DNA of 64,000 nt. Source: Azospirillum lipoferum. GTDB taxonomy: Bacteria > Pseudomonadota > Alphaproteobacteria > Azospirillales > Azospirillaceae. Numbering within the stretch: position 1 is the first letter of the stretch; each line of letters begins with the position of its first letter. The stretch covers positions 1-64,000 of the forward strand of contig NZ_JALJXJ010000001.1 of assembly GCF_024170005.1 (NCBI RefSeq), in the 5' to 3' direction. Below the pieces are notes generated by a model. It saw nothing but the letters and a program-made list of their open reading frames with translations. It was not told the origin of the DNA and did no database searches. Both the position numbers and the translations under genes were made by a program. Positions 10,462 to 18,391 of the stretch are shown here, piece after piece.

Positions 10462-11802
10462 ATGGCATCAGCGGCCGAGCAGCTTGCCGCCAACATCAAT
10501 TTCGGGGCTTTCTCCAAGGCGACCGAGCTGAAAAAGCGGATTTGGTTCACCTTGGCGGCCCTGATCGTCTACCGGCTGGGCACCTACATCCCGATTCCGG
10601 GCATTGATCCGCACATCCTGCAGGACGTCTTCAAGCAGCAGGGCAGCGGCATCCTCGGCATGTTCGACATGCTGGCCGGCGGTGCGCTCCACCGCATGAC
10701 CATCTTCGCGCTCAACATCATGCCGTACATCTCGGCGTCCATCATCGTGCAGTTGCTGACCGCCGTGTCGCCGCAGATGGAGGCCATGAAGAAGGAAGGC
10801 GAGGCCGGGCGCAAGAAGCTGAACCAGTACACCCGATTCGGTACCGTCGTTCTCGCCACTGTCCAGGCCTACGGCCTTGCGGTCGGGCTCGAGTCGATGC
10901 GCGGCTCCACGGGTGCGGCGGTCATCGACCCCGGCCTGTTCTTCCGCATCGCCACCGTCATCACGCTGGTTGGCGGAACCATGTTCCTGATGTGGCTGGG
11001 CGAGCAGATCACCGCGCGGGGCATCGGCAACGGCACCTCGCTGATCATCTTTGCCGGTATCGTCGCGGAACTGCCGCGCGCGCTGGTCAACACGCTGGAA
11101 CTTGGCCGTCAGGGCGCGCTGTCCACCGTCTTCATCATCCTGATGCTGGTGATGGCGGTCGCGGTGGTGTTCTTCATCGTCTTCATGGAACGCGCCCAGC
11201 GCCGCCTGCTGGTGCAGTACCCGAAGCGTCAGGTCGGCAACCGGGTGTTCGGCGGCGAAGCGTCGCACCTGCCGCTGAAGATGAACACGGCCGGCGTCAT
11301 CCCGCCGATCTTCGCGTCGTCGCTGCTGTTGCTGCCGCTGACCGCAGTCGGCTTTGCCGGCGGTGAGGGGCCGGAGTGGCTGCAGGCTGTGTCGCGCTAT
11401 GTGGCGCACGGCACGCCGCTCTATATGCTGCTGTACGCCTCGCTGATCGTGTTCTTCTGCTTCTTCTACACCGCCATCGTCTTCAACCCGACGGAGACGG
11501 CCGACAACCTGCGTAAGTATGGCGGCTTCATCCCCGGCATCCGTCCGGGCAAGAACACCGCCGACCACATCGATTATGTGCTGACGCGGCTGACGGTCAT
11601 CGGCTCCGCCTACCTTGTGGCGGTTTGTCTCCTCCCCGAAATCCTGATATCCCAGCACTCGGTTCCGTTTTATTTTGGCGGCACCAGCCTGCTGATCGTG
11701 GTCACCGTCACGATGGACACGGTCGCGCAGATTCATTCCCACCTGCTGGCACACCAGTATGAGGGATTGATCAAGAAATCGAAGCTTCGGGGGAGAAAGT
11801 AA
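10462..11802 (+). CDS. secY: Preprotein translocase subunit SecY
   Basis: SecY is the channel of the Sec translocon in the inner membrane. The 446-aa product has ten hydrophobic segments, the N-terminal ATELKKRIWFTLAALIVYRL and plug-region GTYIPIPGIDP, and the cytoplasmic loop VQYPKRQVGNRVFGGEASHL. I start it at the ATG at 10462, 12 bases after a GGGA-type site, although the frame is open to 10360. It sits between rplO and adk as in most proteobacteria. Confidence 0.97.
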   Translation: MASAAEQLAANINFGAFSKATELKKRIWFTLAALIVYRLGTYIPIPGIDPHILQDVFKQQGSGILGMFDMLAGGALHRMTIFALNIMPYISASIIVQLLTAVSPQMEAMKKEGEAGRKKLNQYTRFGTVVLATVQAYGLAVGLESMRGSTGAAVIDPGLFFRIATVITLVGGTMFLMWLGEQITARGIGNGTSLIIFAGIVAELPRALVNTLELGRQGALSTVFIILMLVMAVAVVFFIVFMERAQRRLLVQYPKRQVGNRVFGGEASHLPLKMNTAGVIPPIFASSLLLLPLTAVGFAGGEGPEWLQAVSRYVAHGTPLYMLLYASLIVFFCFFYTAIVFNPTETADNLRKYGGFIPGIRPGKNTADHIDYVLTRLTVIGSAYLVAVCLLPEILISQHSVPFYFGGTSLLIVVTVTMDTVAQIHSHLLAHQYEGLIKKSKLRGRK

Positions 11803-12449
11803 TGAACCTCATACTGCTCGGTCCGCCGGGCGCCGGGAAGGGGACCCAGGCGCGCCGTCTGGAAGACACGCGTGGTCTGGTGCAGTTGTCGACCGGCGAC
11901 ATGCTCCGCGCCATGGTGGCGGAAGGCGGGCCGCTCGGGCAGCAGGCGAAGGAGATCATGGCCGCCGGCAAGCTGATGCCGGACGAGCTGATGGTCAGCA
12001 TGATCGCCGAACGCATTTCGAAGCCTGACGTCAAGAACGGCTTCATCCTGGATGGCTTCCCGCGCACCGTGGCCCAGGCCGAGGCGCTGGATCGGATGCT
12101 TGATGAGAAGGGCCTGAAGCTCGATCACGTGATCGAGATGCGGGTGGTCGACGATGTGCTGGTGGAGCGCATCACCGGCCGTTACACCTGCGCCAAATGC
12201 GGCAAGGGCTATCACGACAGCTTCGAGAAGCCGAAGGTCGAGGGCGTCTGCGACGTCTGCGGCAGCACCGAGTTCAAGCGGCGCGCCGACGACAATGCGG
12301 AGACGGTGACGACCCGTCTGGCCCAGTACCACCAGCAGACCGCGCCGATTCTGCCCTATTACCAGGGCCGTGGCGTGCTGAAGGTGGTGGACGGCATGGC
12401 CGACATCGATGAGGTGACAAAGGAAATCGAGACGATCCTGGTCAGCTGA
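11802..12449 (+). CDS. adk: Adenylate kinase with four-cysteine LID
   Basis: Adenylate kinase interconverts ATP + AMP and 2 ADP in the cytosol. The 215-aa product has the P-loop GPPGAGKGTQ near residue 7, the AMP-binding STGDMLRAM, and GFPRTVAQAEALD. The LID domain carries CAKC and CDVC, a four-Cys zinc-type LID of the kind known from Paracoccus and Gram-positive enzymes rather than the E. coli H-bonded type. Its start overlaps the secY stop by one base. It is the last gene of the ribosomal cluster here and is followed by a strong terminator. Confidence 0.97.
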   Translation: MNLILLGPPGAGKGTQARRLEDTRGLVQLSTGDMLRAMVAEGGPLGQQAKEIMAAGKLMPDELMVSMIAERISKPDVKNGFILDGFPRTVAQAEALDRMLDEKGLKLDHVIEMRVVDDVLVERITGRYTCAKCGKGYHDSFEKPKVEGVCDVCGSTEFKRRADDNAETVTTRLAQYHQQTAPILPYYQGRGVLKVVDGMADIDEVTKEIETILVS

Positions 12450-12470
12450 GGATCGCCGCCGGTCGGATGG

Positions 12471-12510
12471 AAAAAGGCCGCAGTCTCCGTTGGGAGGCTG
12501 CGGCCTTTTT
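12471..12510. terminator. Bidirectional intrinsic terminator after adk
   Basis: AAAAAGGCCGCAG pairs with CTGCGGCCTTTTT (13 bp, with a further TCTCC/GGAGG inner helix), giving a U-tract on both strands. It ends the spc-secY-adk transcript and probably also the convergent GntR-family gene. Confidence 0.9.
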
Positions 12511-12521
12511 CGTTTCCCGTT

Positions 12522-13319
12522 TCAGGCGCCCGCCGCGTCGGGGGACGGCGGTGCGTCCGCCGTGGCGGGGTGTTCCGACATGGTGCGGTAGCGCGCCAGG
12601 ATCCAGCCGAGATGGGCGGTGACCGCACTGGCGGCGGCATCCGGATCGCGCCGGGCGATGGCCTGATGGATGGCGCGGTGGTGCTCGATCATCAGCGCCT
12701 CATGGTTCTCCATGAAGGGCTCGGTATGCTTCATCTCGACCATGTTGCCGAGGATGTCGCGGATGGTCGACAGCAGGTGCAGATAGACCGGGCTGCCGGA
12801 GGCCTGGGCGACGGCGACGTGGAAGTCCATGTCGTCGGCGGCGCGTCCGCCGTCACGGTTGGTTTCGCTCATCGCCGCCAGGATGCGGCCGATGGTTTCG
12901 ATCTGCTCCTGCGTCGCCCGCTCGGCGGCACGGCGGGCGGCCCAGCTTTCCAGTGCCATGCGGATTTCGACAAGGTCGCAGAGGTTCTGGTGTGTGCTGC
13001 GCACCATCGCGGTGAGGGCGCCGTCCATCACGCCAGCCGAGGAAACCACGCGGGTGCCGCCGCCCTGGACGGCGGTCAGAAAACCCTGGGTCTTCAGCTT
13101 TTGCAGGGCGGCACGGACTGAGACGCGGCTGACATGCAGCTGCTCCGCCAGCTGCCGTTCACCCGGCAGACGCTCTCCCGGCACCAGTTCGCCACGCGCG
13201 ATGCGATCGAGAAGCTGTTGGGCCACCCACTCCGAAATGCGCTGGGACGAGGAGGGGACGTGAGCGCTGTCGTCGGTGCCGGGCACGGGTTGTTCCCCTT
13301 TGGTCGGAAAGCGGGTCAT
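12522..13319 (-). CDS. GntR/FadR-family transcriptional regulator (FCD domain)
   Basis: This 265-aa protein is a DNA-binding repressor of the FadR subfamily. A winged helix occupies roughly residues 25-90, with GERLPGERQLAEQLHVSRVS and ALQKLKTQGFLTAVQGGGTR, as in LldR and PdhR. The rest is an all-helical FCD ligand domain with the conserved metal or ligand positions in MDFHVAVAQASGSPVYLHLL and HHRAIHQAIARRD. FCD regulators usually sense small carboxylates. The effector is unknown, and no catabolic gene lies beside it, so the target may be elsewhere. Confidence 0.88.
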   Translation of the reverse strand: MTRFPTKGEQPVPGTDDSAHVPSSSQRISEWVAQQLLDRIARGELVPGERLPGERQLAEQLHVSRVSVRAALQKLKTQGFLTAVQGGGTRVVSSAGVMDGALTAMVRSTHQNLCDLVEIRMALESWAARRAAERATQEQIETIGRILAAMSETNRDGGRAADDMDFHVAVAQASGSPVYLHLLSTIRDILGNMVEMKHTEPFMENHEALMIEHHRAIHQAIARRDPDAAASAVTAHLGWILARYRTMSEHPATADAPPSPDAAGA

Positions 13320-13326
13320 TGCTGAT

Positions 13327-13337
13327 TGGTCATACCG
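13327..13337. promoter_or_regulatory. Possible GntR/FadR operator
   Basis: TGGTCATACCG, 8 bp upstream of the regulator's start codon, matches the FadR-subfamily half-site pattern TGGTnnnACCA at all but the last position. This suggests autoregulation. It is one site found by eye and needs comparison with orthologous promoters. Confidence 0.4.
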
Positions 13338-13427
13338 GTAACGGTCCCGGCGGGTGCGGTCAATGGGCGACAGAGGCGCTGCGGCGCCTTGCTCGCGGGA
13401 TGGAAAACACGGCGCTGGGCTGCGGCC

Positions 13428-14345
13428 TCAACGCCCGCCGGGGCGAGCCAGCAGGATGCCCACCAGGATCACCGCGGCGCCCAGCGCCTGCAAGGGTCCC
13501 AAAGGTTCGTTCAGCAGGATCCAGGCGAGGATCGCCGCCGCCGCCGGCTGAAGCAGCAGGCTGACCGACGAGAAGGAGGCCGGCAGATGGGCCAGGGCAT
13601 AGGCGATTAGGCTCTGGCCGCAGGCATGGCTGAACAGGGCGAGCCCCGCCAGCACGGCCCAGCCACCAGCGGTGGCCGGAAGCATCGCCTCGCCGTCATA
13701 GAGGCCGATCGGCAGCAGCACCGCGGCGGATATGGCGCCGCTCCAAGTCATGATAGTGGCGGTGGAGAATTCGGTGCGCAGGCGCCCGACCGACAGGATG
13801 TAGCCGGCATAGAAGGCGGCGGTCAGCAGGGCGAGCGCGTCGCCGAACAGATGGTCGGCATCGAGTTGGAAGCTCTCGCCCATCAGCACGATGGCCCCGG
13901 CCAGCGCCAGCAGCATGCCCATGACGAAGCGGCGGGTGATCCGCTCCTTGAACAGGAACCAGGCGGCGGGCGCTACATAGAGCGGGGCGAAGTTCGCCAG
14001 CAGCGTGGAGTTGGCGATCGAGGTGTAGCGGATCGAGGTGTGCCAGATCGCGAGATCGCCGGCGAAGCACAGCCCGGCGAGCGACAAACGGGCATAATCG
14101 GCGAGGGAGGAGGGGCGGCGGCTGGCACGCATGCCCTGCTGCCGCGACTCGGTGACCATCCACAGAGCCAGCGCCGGCATCGCCAGTGCCGTTCGCCAGA
14201 AGCCGGTGGCGACCGGTCCGACCTCGGACAGCCGGACGAAGATGGGAGCGAAGGCGATGCCCAGGGCGCCGATCAGCAGCGCGATCAAGGCGATACGCTG
14301 CGTCCGGTACGCATGGTCGACGGGGAAGGCACTGGCGTCTGGCAT
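13428..14345 (-). CDS. EamA/DMT-family inner-membrane transporter
   Basis: The 305-aa product has about ten hydrophobic helices and two EamA repeats, as in the drug/metabolite exporters of the RhaT/YdcZ type. Examples are GALGIAFAPIFVRLSEVGPV near the N-terminus and LAWILLNEPLGPLQALGAAV in the second repeat. I chose the inner ATG (MPDASAFPVDHAYR). An in-frame ATG 51 bases upstream, at 14396, would add a basic tail without clear homology. The substrate cannot be predicted. Confidence 0.85.
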   Translation of the reverse strand: MPDASAFPVDHAYRTQRIALIALLIGALGIAFAPIFVRLSEVGPVATGFWRTALAMPALALWMVTESRQQGMRASRRPSSLADYARLSLAGLCFAGDLAIWHTSIRYTSIANSTLLANFAPLYVAPAAWFLFKERITRRFVMGMLLALAGAIVLMGESFQLDADHLFGDALALLTAAFYAGYILSVGRLRTEFSTATIMTWSGAISAAVLLPIGLYDGEAMLPATAGGWAVLAGLALFSHACGQSLIAYALAHLPASFSSVSLLLQPAAAAILAWILLNEPLGPLQALGAAVILVGILLARPGGR

Positions 14346-14459
14346 GGACCGCTTATAACGGCCGCCCGGCCGGCGAGCCAGCCGGTTGCCAGTCATGGCT
14401 GCTGTGCGCCCCCGGGATTCTCCCGGAGGCTGCCGGTCGGGCGGAGAAGCAAGGGCGGA

Positions 14460-15164
14460 TCAGCGCGGCCGGATGCGGCGGAGCGGGACTGACTCGTCGT
14501 CTTCCGAACCGAAATCGTCATAGTGGACCGGGCAGCGGCCGTCCTTGCGGGGATTGTCCTTGACGGTGGCGGGATACCAGTCGCCCTTCCACTCCACCGA
14601 CACCCGCATGCCGGGCTGGCACAGCGAGGCGCCGGCCGGGTAGCCGCCGTTGTTGGACGTCGGAGCCGCGCCCATCGGCGCCTGCATCATCGGCGGCTGG
14701 ACGCCGCCCGGCGGCACCGGGCTCAGCCTCGGGGCGGCGGCGGCCGGCTTTTCCTGGTCGCAGAAGGCGGTGCAAACGCTCTTGGCGATCACCTGCCCGC
14801 CACAGCTTCCGCCGAAACAGTCGCGATAGTCGGATTCACAACGTGCTTCGCAGCTGCTGTTGCCGCAGGAATAGGAGCGGTCGAAATCGCCGACCGATTT
14901 CTTGATCGGCTTCTTCTCCGCCTGCTGGCGGTTGACATAGGCCTGATACTCGTAGAGCGCCTGCGACCGTGCCTCGTTCACACAGGCCTGCTGCGACATG
15001 CCGCAATTCTGCCGACAGTAATTGCGGTTCTGCTGGCACTGGTTGACGCAGAGCCGGCCTTCGGCCGAGCTTGGCGGGATGAGGCTGTATTGAGTCTCGT
15101 AAATGGGGCCGCAAGCGCTGAGCAGCGCCATCACGGCAAGGCAGAGGGTGAACAGGCGAAGCAT
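14460..15164 (-). CDS. Cysteine-rich lipoprotein with C-terminal SH3/Tudor-like segment
   Basis: I do not recognise a named family for this 234-aa protein. It has a lipoprotein signal peptide with lipobox LLSAC (Cys18 would be lipidated). The mature part has 15 cysteines, mostly in two clusters: CVNQCQQNRNYCRQNC around residues 38-55, then CGNSSCEARCESDYRDC about 45 residues later. A Pro/Met-rich linker leads to a C-terminal segment (VSVEWKGDWYPATVKDN) that looks like a Tudor/Agenet-type beta barrel ending in basic residues. Many disulfides in the periplasm are likely. Confidence 0.75.
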   Translation of the reverse strand: MLRLFTLCLAVMALLSACGPIYETQYSLIPPSSAEGRLCVNQCQQNRNYCRQNCGMSQQACVNEARSQALYEYQAYVNRQQAEKKPIKKSVGDFDRSYSCGNSSCEARCESDYRDCFGGSCGGQVIAKSVCTAFCDQEKPAAAAPRLSPVPPGGVQPPMMQAPMGAAPTSNNGGYPAGASLCQPGMRVSVEWKGDWYPATVKDNPRKDGRCPVHYDDFGSEDDESVPLRRIRPR

Positions 15165-15283
15165 GCGGTGGGTCTTCCGGGTGGGTTCGCGCGGAGAAGA
15201 ATGGCAAGCCTAGCAGTTTGCCGTTCGGACTACCACCATTGGCCGCGCTTCCGCCCGGCGTGATGGTTGCGTTAGTGTGAAGC

Positions 15284-16141
15284 ATGTCTTCCTCACCCTC
15301 CGAACACCGCCAGCCCGTCACCGCTCCGGCACCGGCGCCGCGCGGAACAAAGCCCCTGCTGGGACCCGACGATCCGCTGCCGGCGACCACGCTGAACCCG
15401 GATGCCGGCGGACCTCTGTTGCTGGTCTGCGACCATGCCTCCCGTGCGATCCCGCGGTCGCTGGACGACCTTGGCCTGCCGGAGGAGCAACTCTGCCGCC
15501 ATATCGCCTATGACATCGGTGCGGCCGAAGTGACGCGGCGGCTGGCGGCGCGCTTCGGCGCCACCGCGGTGCTGTCGGGATTCTCGCGGCTGGTGATCGA
15601 CCCGAATCGGGCGCTGGAGGATCCCACCGCCATTCCGGTGGTCAGCGACGACGTGGTGATCCCCGGTAACCGTATGCTCGATGCCGAAGCCCAGGCGCAG
15701 CGGGTGGAGGCGCTGTTCAAGCCCTATCACGCCGCGGTTGCGGCGGCGGTTGGGGCGATCCGTGCCCGCCGACAGGTGCCGGTGCTGGTGTCCGTGCACA
15801 GCTTCACGCCCGCCATGCGCGGGGTGGCGCGGCCCTGGCACATCGGCGTGCTGTGGGACAACGACCCCCGCCTGCCGGTGCCGCTGATCGAGGCGCTGAA
15901 GGCCGACGGCCGCTGGTGCGTCGGCGACAACCAGCCCTATTCCGGCCGCGGCACGCTGGGTGGCACGGTGGAAACCCATGCGACGCCTGCCGGATATCCC
16001 AATGTCCTGCTGGAGGTGCGGCAGGACCTGATCGCCACCCCTGAGGGCGCCGATCTGTGGGCGCAGGTGATCGGTGACGCGCTGGAGCCGTTGCTGGCGC
16101 TGCCGTCGCTGACGGTCATTCACCATTATCCCCGGGCCTGA
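15284..16141 (+). CDS. N-formylglutamate amidohydrolase family protein
   Basis: The family hydrolyses N-formyl-L-glutamate to glutamate and formate (HutG in histidine degradation) or related N-acyl amino acids. The 285-aa product shows LLLVCDHASRAIPRSLDDLG with the metal-binding His, FSRLVIDPNRALEDP, and VSVHSFTPAMRGVARPWHIG. No hut genes are nearby. Instead it lies 6 bp before a YbdK-type carboxylate-amine ligase, a pairing suggesting turnover of a gamma-glutamyl or N-acyl amide. A second family member lies at 43.8 kb. Confidence 0.88.
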   Translation: MSSSPSEHRQPVTAPAPAPRGTKPLLGPDDPLPATTLNPDAGGPLLLVCDHASRAIPRSLDDLGLPEEQLCRHIAYDIGAAEVTRRLAARFGATAVLSGFSRLVIDPNRALEDPTAIPVVSDDVVIPGNRMLDAEAQAQRVEALFKPYHAAVAAAVGAIRARRQVPVLVSVHSFTPAMRGVARPWHIGVLWDNDPRLPVPLIEALKADGRWCVGDNQPYSGRGTLGGTVETHATPAGYPNVLLEVRQDLIATPEGADLWAQVIGDALEPLLALPSLTVIHHYPRA

Positions 16142-16147
16142 CGAGCG

Positions 16148-17293
16148 ATGGAACGCGCCGTGACCGAACCGTCCTTCACCCTCGGCCTGGAAGAGGAGTA
16201 TCTGCTGGTCGACCGCGGCACGCGCGACATCGTGCCCAGCCCACCGGACGAGATGCTGGAAGCCTGCCAGGAACAGGCGCCCGGCCGCATCCATCCGGAG
16301 TTCCTGCGCTGCCAGATCGAGGTGGGAACCCCGGTCTGCAGGACGCTGGACGAGGCGCGGGCCGAACTGGCGGCGTTGCGCGGCACCGTGGCCGGGGTGG
16401 CCGACCGTTATGGGCTGGCGCCGGTCGCCGCCTCCACCCATCCCTTCGCCGCGTGGGAGCCGCAGAAGCACACCAACCGCGACCGCTACAACATGCTGGC
16501 CCGCGACCTGGGTGCGCCCGCCCGCCGGCTGATGATCTGCGGCATGCATGTCCATGTCGGGATTGAGGACGACGACCTGCGCATCGACCTGATGAACCAG
16601 GTCCGCTATTTCCTGCCGCATCTGCTGGCGCTGTCGACCTCCTCGCCCTTCTGGCGCGGGCGCGACATGGAACGCCGCTCCTACCGGCTCAGTGTCTGGC
16701 ACGAGTTGCCGCGCACCGGCATGCCCGCCGGCTTCCAGAGCTATGGCGAGTATCAGAGCCATGTCGCGGTGCTGGTGAATGCCGGGGTGATCGAGGACGC
16801 CAGCAAGCTGTGGTGGGACATCCGCCCATCCTCGCGCTTCCCGACGCTGGAGATGCGCATCACCGACATCTGCACCCGGCTGGACGATGCGGTGACGGTG
16901 GCGGCGCTCTACCGCTGCCTGCTGCGCATGCTGTGGCGGTTGAAGGCGCGCAATGTGACGTGGCGGCCCTACAAGAACCTGCTGATCGAGGAGAACCGCT
17001 GGCGCGCCCAGCGCTATGGGCTGGACAGCGGGCTGGTCGATTTCGGCCAGGGGCGCATCGTGCCCTATGCCGATCTGCTGGACGAGATCATCGACCTGAC
17101 CCGCGAGGATGCCCTGCATTTCGGCTGCACCGCCGAGGTCGAACGGGCGCGCGAGATCCTCAAGCGCGGCACCAGCGCCCACCGGCAGATCGCGATCTTC
17201 CAGGCGGCGCTCGCCGAAGGCGCCGGCGAGGACGAGGCGCTGCGCCGGGTGGTGGACTGGCTGGCGGAAGAGACGATGGTCGGAGTGCGCTGA
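16148..17293 (+). CDS. Carboxylate-amine ligase, YbdK type (GCS2 family)
   Basis: The YbdK family resembles glutamate-cysteine ligase and makes an amide bond using ATP. E. coli YbdK has weak gamma-glutamylcysteine ligase activity. The 381-aa product starts with the diagnostic FTLGLEEEYLLVD, has GRIHPEFLRCQIEVGTPVC, the metal/substrate loop CGMHVHVGIEDDDLRIDLMN and WWDIRPSSRFPTLEMRITD. It forms a two-gene unit with the preceding amidohydrolase. Whether it supplies glutathione precursors or another compound cannot be told from sequence. Confidence 0.9.
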   Translation: MERAVTEPSFTLGLEEEYLLVDRGTRDIVPSPPDEMLEACQEQAPGRIHPEFLRCQIEVGTPVCRTLDEARAELAALRGTVAGVADRYGLAPVAASTHPFAAWEPQKHTNRDRYNMLARDLGAPARRLMICGMHVHVGIEDDDLRIDLMNQVRYFLPHLLALSTSSPFWRGRDMERRSYRLSVWHELPRTGMPAGFQSYGEYQSHVAVLVNAGVIEDASKLWWDIRPSSRFPTLEMRITDICTRLDDAVTVAALYRCLLRMLWRLKARNVTWRPYKNLLIEENRWRAQRYGLDSGLVDFGQGRIVPYADLLDEIIDLTREDALHFGCTAEVERAREILKRGTSAHRQIAIFQAALAEGAGEDEALRRVVDWLAEETMVGVR

Positions 17294-17311
17294 CGGCCTT
17301 CCTGGCGGTCG

Positions 17312-18391
17312 TCAGCTTAGAGGCGTGTCGAAGAGATGCGCCTCGCCCTGGACATGGATGCGGACACGGCTGCCGATCCGCGGCAGATCCATGCTGGAAT
17401 GGCGCAGAAGCAGCGGAGCGGGCTGGCCCGGTGCATTGCCCAGCGTGACCGCGACCTTGCAGACCGAGCCGCCGAACTCGACATCGACGACGCGTCCCCA
17501 GCCCATCGAGCCGCCGTCCCCGCCGTTGGCAGCGTGGTCGTGATCGACCACCAGCCGGAGCTGCTCCGGGCGCAGCATGATCTCGGCCGCGCCGCGCCGA
17601 GGGCCGCCGGCAACCGCCAGCCGGCCGAGGCTGCAACTCGCCCAGCCATTCTCGACCTCGGCCGGCAGGATGATGGCGTCGCCCAGGAAGGTCGCCGTCT
17701 CGCGGTCACGCGGCCGGTGATACAGCTCCTGGGGCGGACCGGCCTGGGTCAGGCGGCCTTCGCGCATCACCGCCACCTGATCGGCGAAGGACAGGGCTTC
17801 GGCCTGATCGTGGGTGACGAGGATCGTGGCGATGTCGGCCTCGCACAGCACGCGGGCGACGGTGCGGCGGAGCGAATCGCGCAAGCCGGTGTCGAGCGCC
17901 GAGAAGGGCTCGTCCAGCAGCATCAGCGCCGGCTTGCGGGCCAGCGCGCGGGCCAGCGCGACGCGCTGCTGCTGGCCGCCCGACAGCTCGTGCGGGCGGC
18001 GCTCCAGCATCTGCCGGTCAAGCTCCACCGCCTCCAGCAGTTCCAGGATGCGGGTCCGCCGGGTCGGGTCATTGCGCTCCAGGCCGAAGGCGATGTTGTC
18101 GGCGATGCTGAGATGCGGGAACAGGGCGCCGTCCTGCGGCACATAGCCGATGCCGCGGCGATGGGCCGGCACCATCGTGCCGGCCTCCACCAGCGGGCGC
18201 CCGTCCAGCAGGATGCGGCCGCGGTCGGCGGTCTCGAAGCCGGCGACGATGCGCAGAAGCGTCGTCTTGCCCGAACCGGAGCGGCCGACGATGGCGGTGC
18301 GGCTGCCGGCGCGCACCGACAGGTCGACATCCTCCAGGGCCACCGCGTCGCCGTAGCGTTTTCCCAGTCCCTGAACCTGAAGGAAGCTCAT
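17312..18391 (-). CDS. fbpC: Iron(III) ABC transporter ATP-binding protein (FbpC-like)
   Basis: This ATPase energises uptake by the adjoining permease. The 359-aa product has Walker A GRSGSGKT (36-43), Q-loop PQDG near 85, signature LSGGQ (136-140), Walker B LMLLDE ending at residue 161, and H-loop VTHDQAEA. The C-terminal third is a TOBE regulatory domain. The start ATG overlaps the permease stop by 4 bases (ATGA), so the two are translationally coupled. Ferric iron is the best guess from the order fbpA-fbpB-fbpC. Related systems carry thiosulfate, spermidine or 2-aminoethylphosphonate. Confidence 0.88.
   Translation of the reverse strand: MSFLQVQGLGKRYGDAVALEDVDLSVRAGSRTAIVGRSGSGKTTLLRIVAGFETADRGRILLDGRPLVEAGTMVPAHRRGIGYVPQDGALFPHLSIADNIAFGLERNDPTRRTRILELLEAVELDRQMLERRPHELSGGQQQRVALARALARKPALMLLDEPFSALDTGLRDSLRRTVARVLCEADIATILVTHDQAEALSFADQVAVMREGRLTQAGPPQELYHRPRDRETATFLGDAIILPAEVENGWASCSLGRLAVAGGPRRGAAEIMLRPEQLRLVVDHDHAANGGDGGSMGWGRVVDVEFGGSVCKVAVTLGNAPGQPAPLLLRHSSMDLPRIGSRVRIHVQGEAHLFDTPLS

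Noticed and set aside
16690..16720. Sigma-54-like TGGCAC inside the YbdK gene
   Set aside because: The following TTG is at the wrong spacing (3 rather than 5), and the site is within a coding region reading into the same gene.
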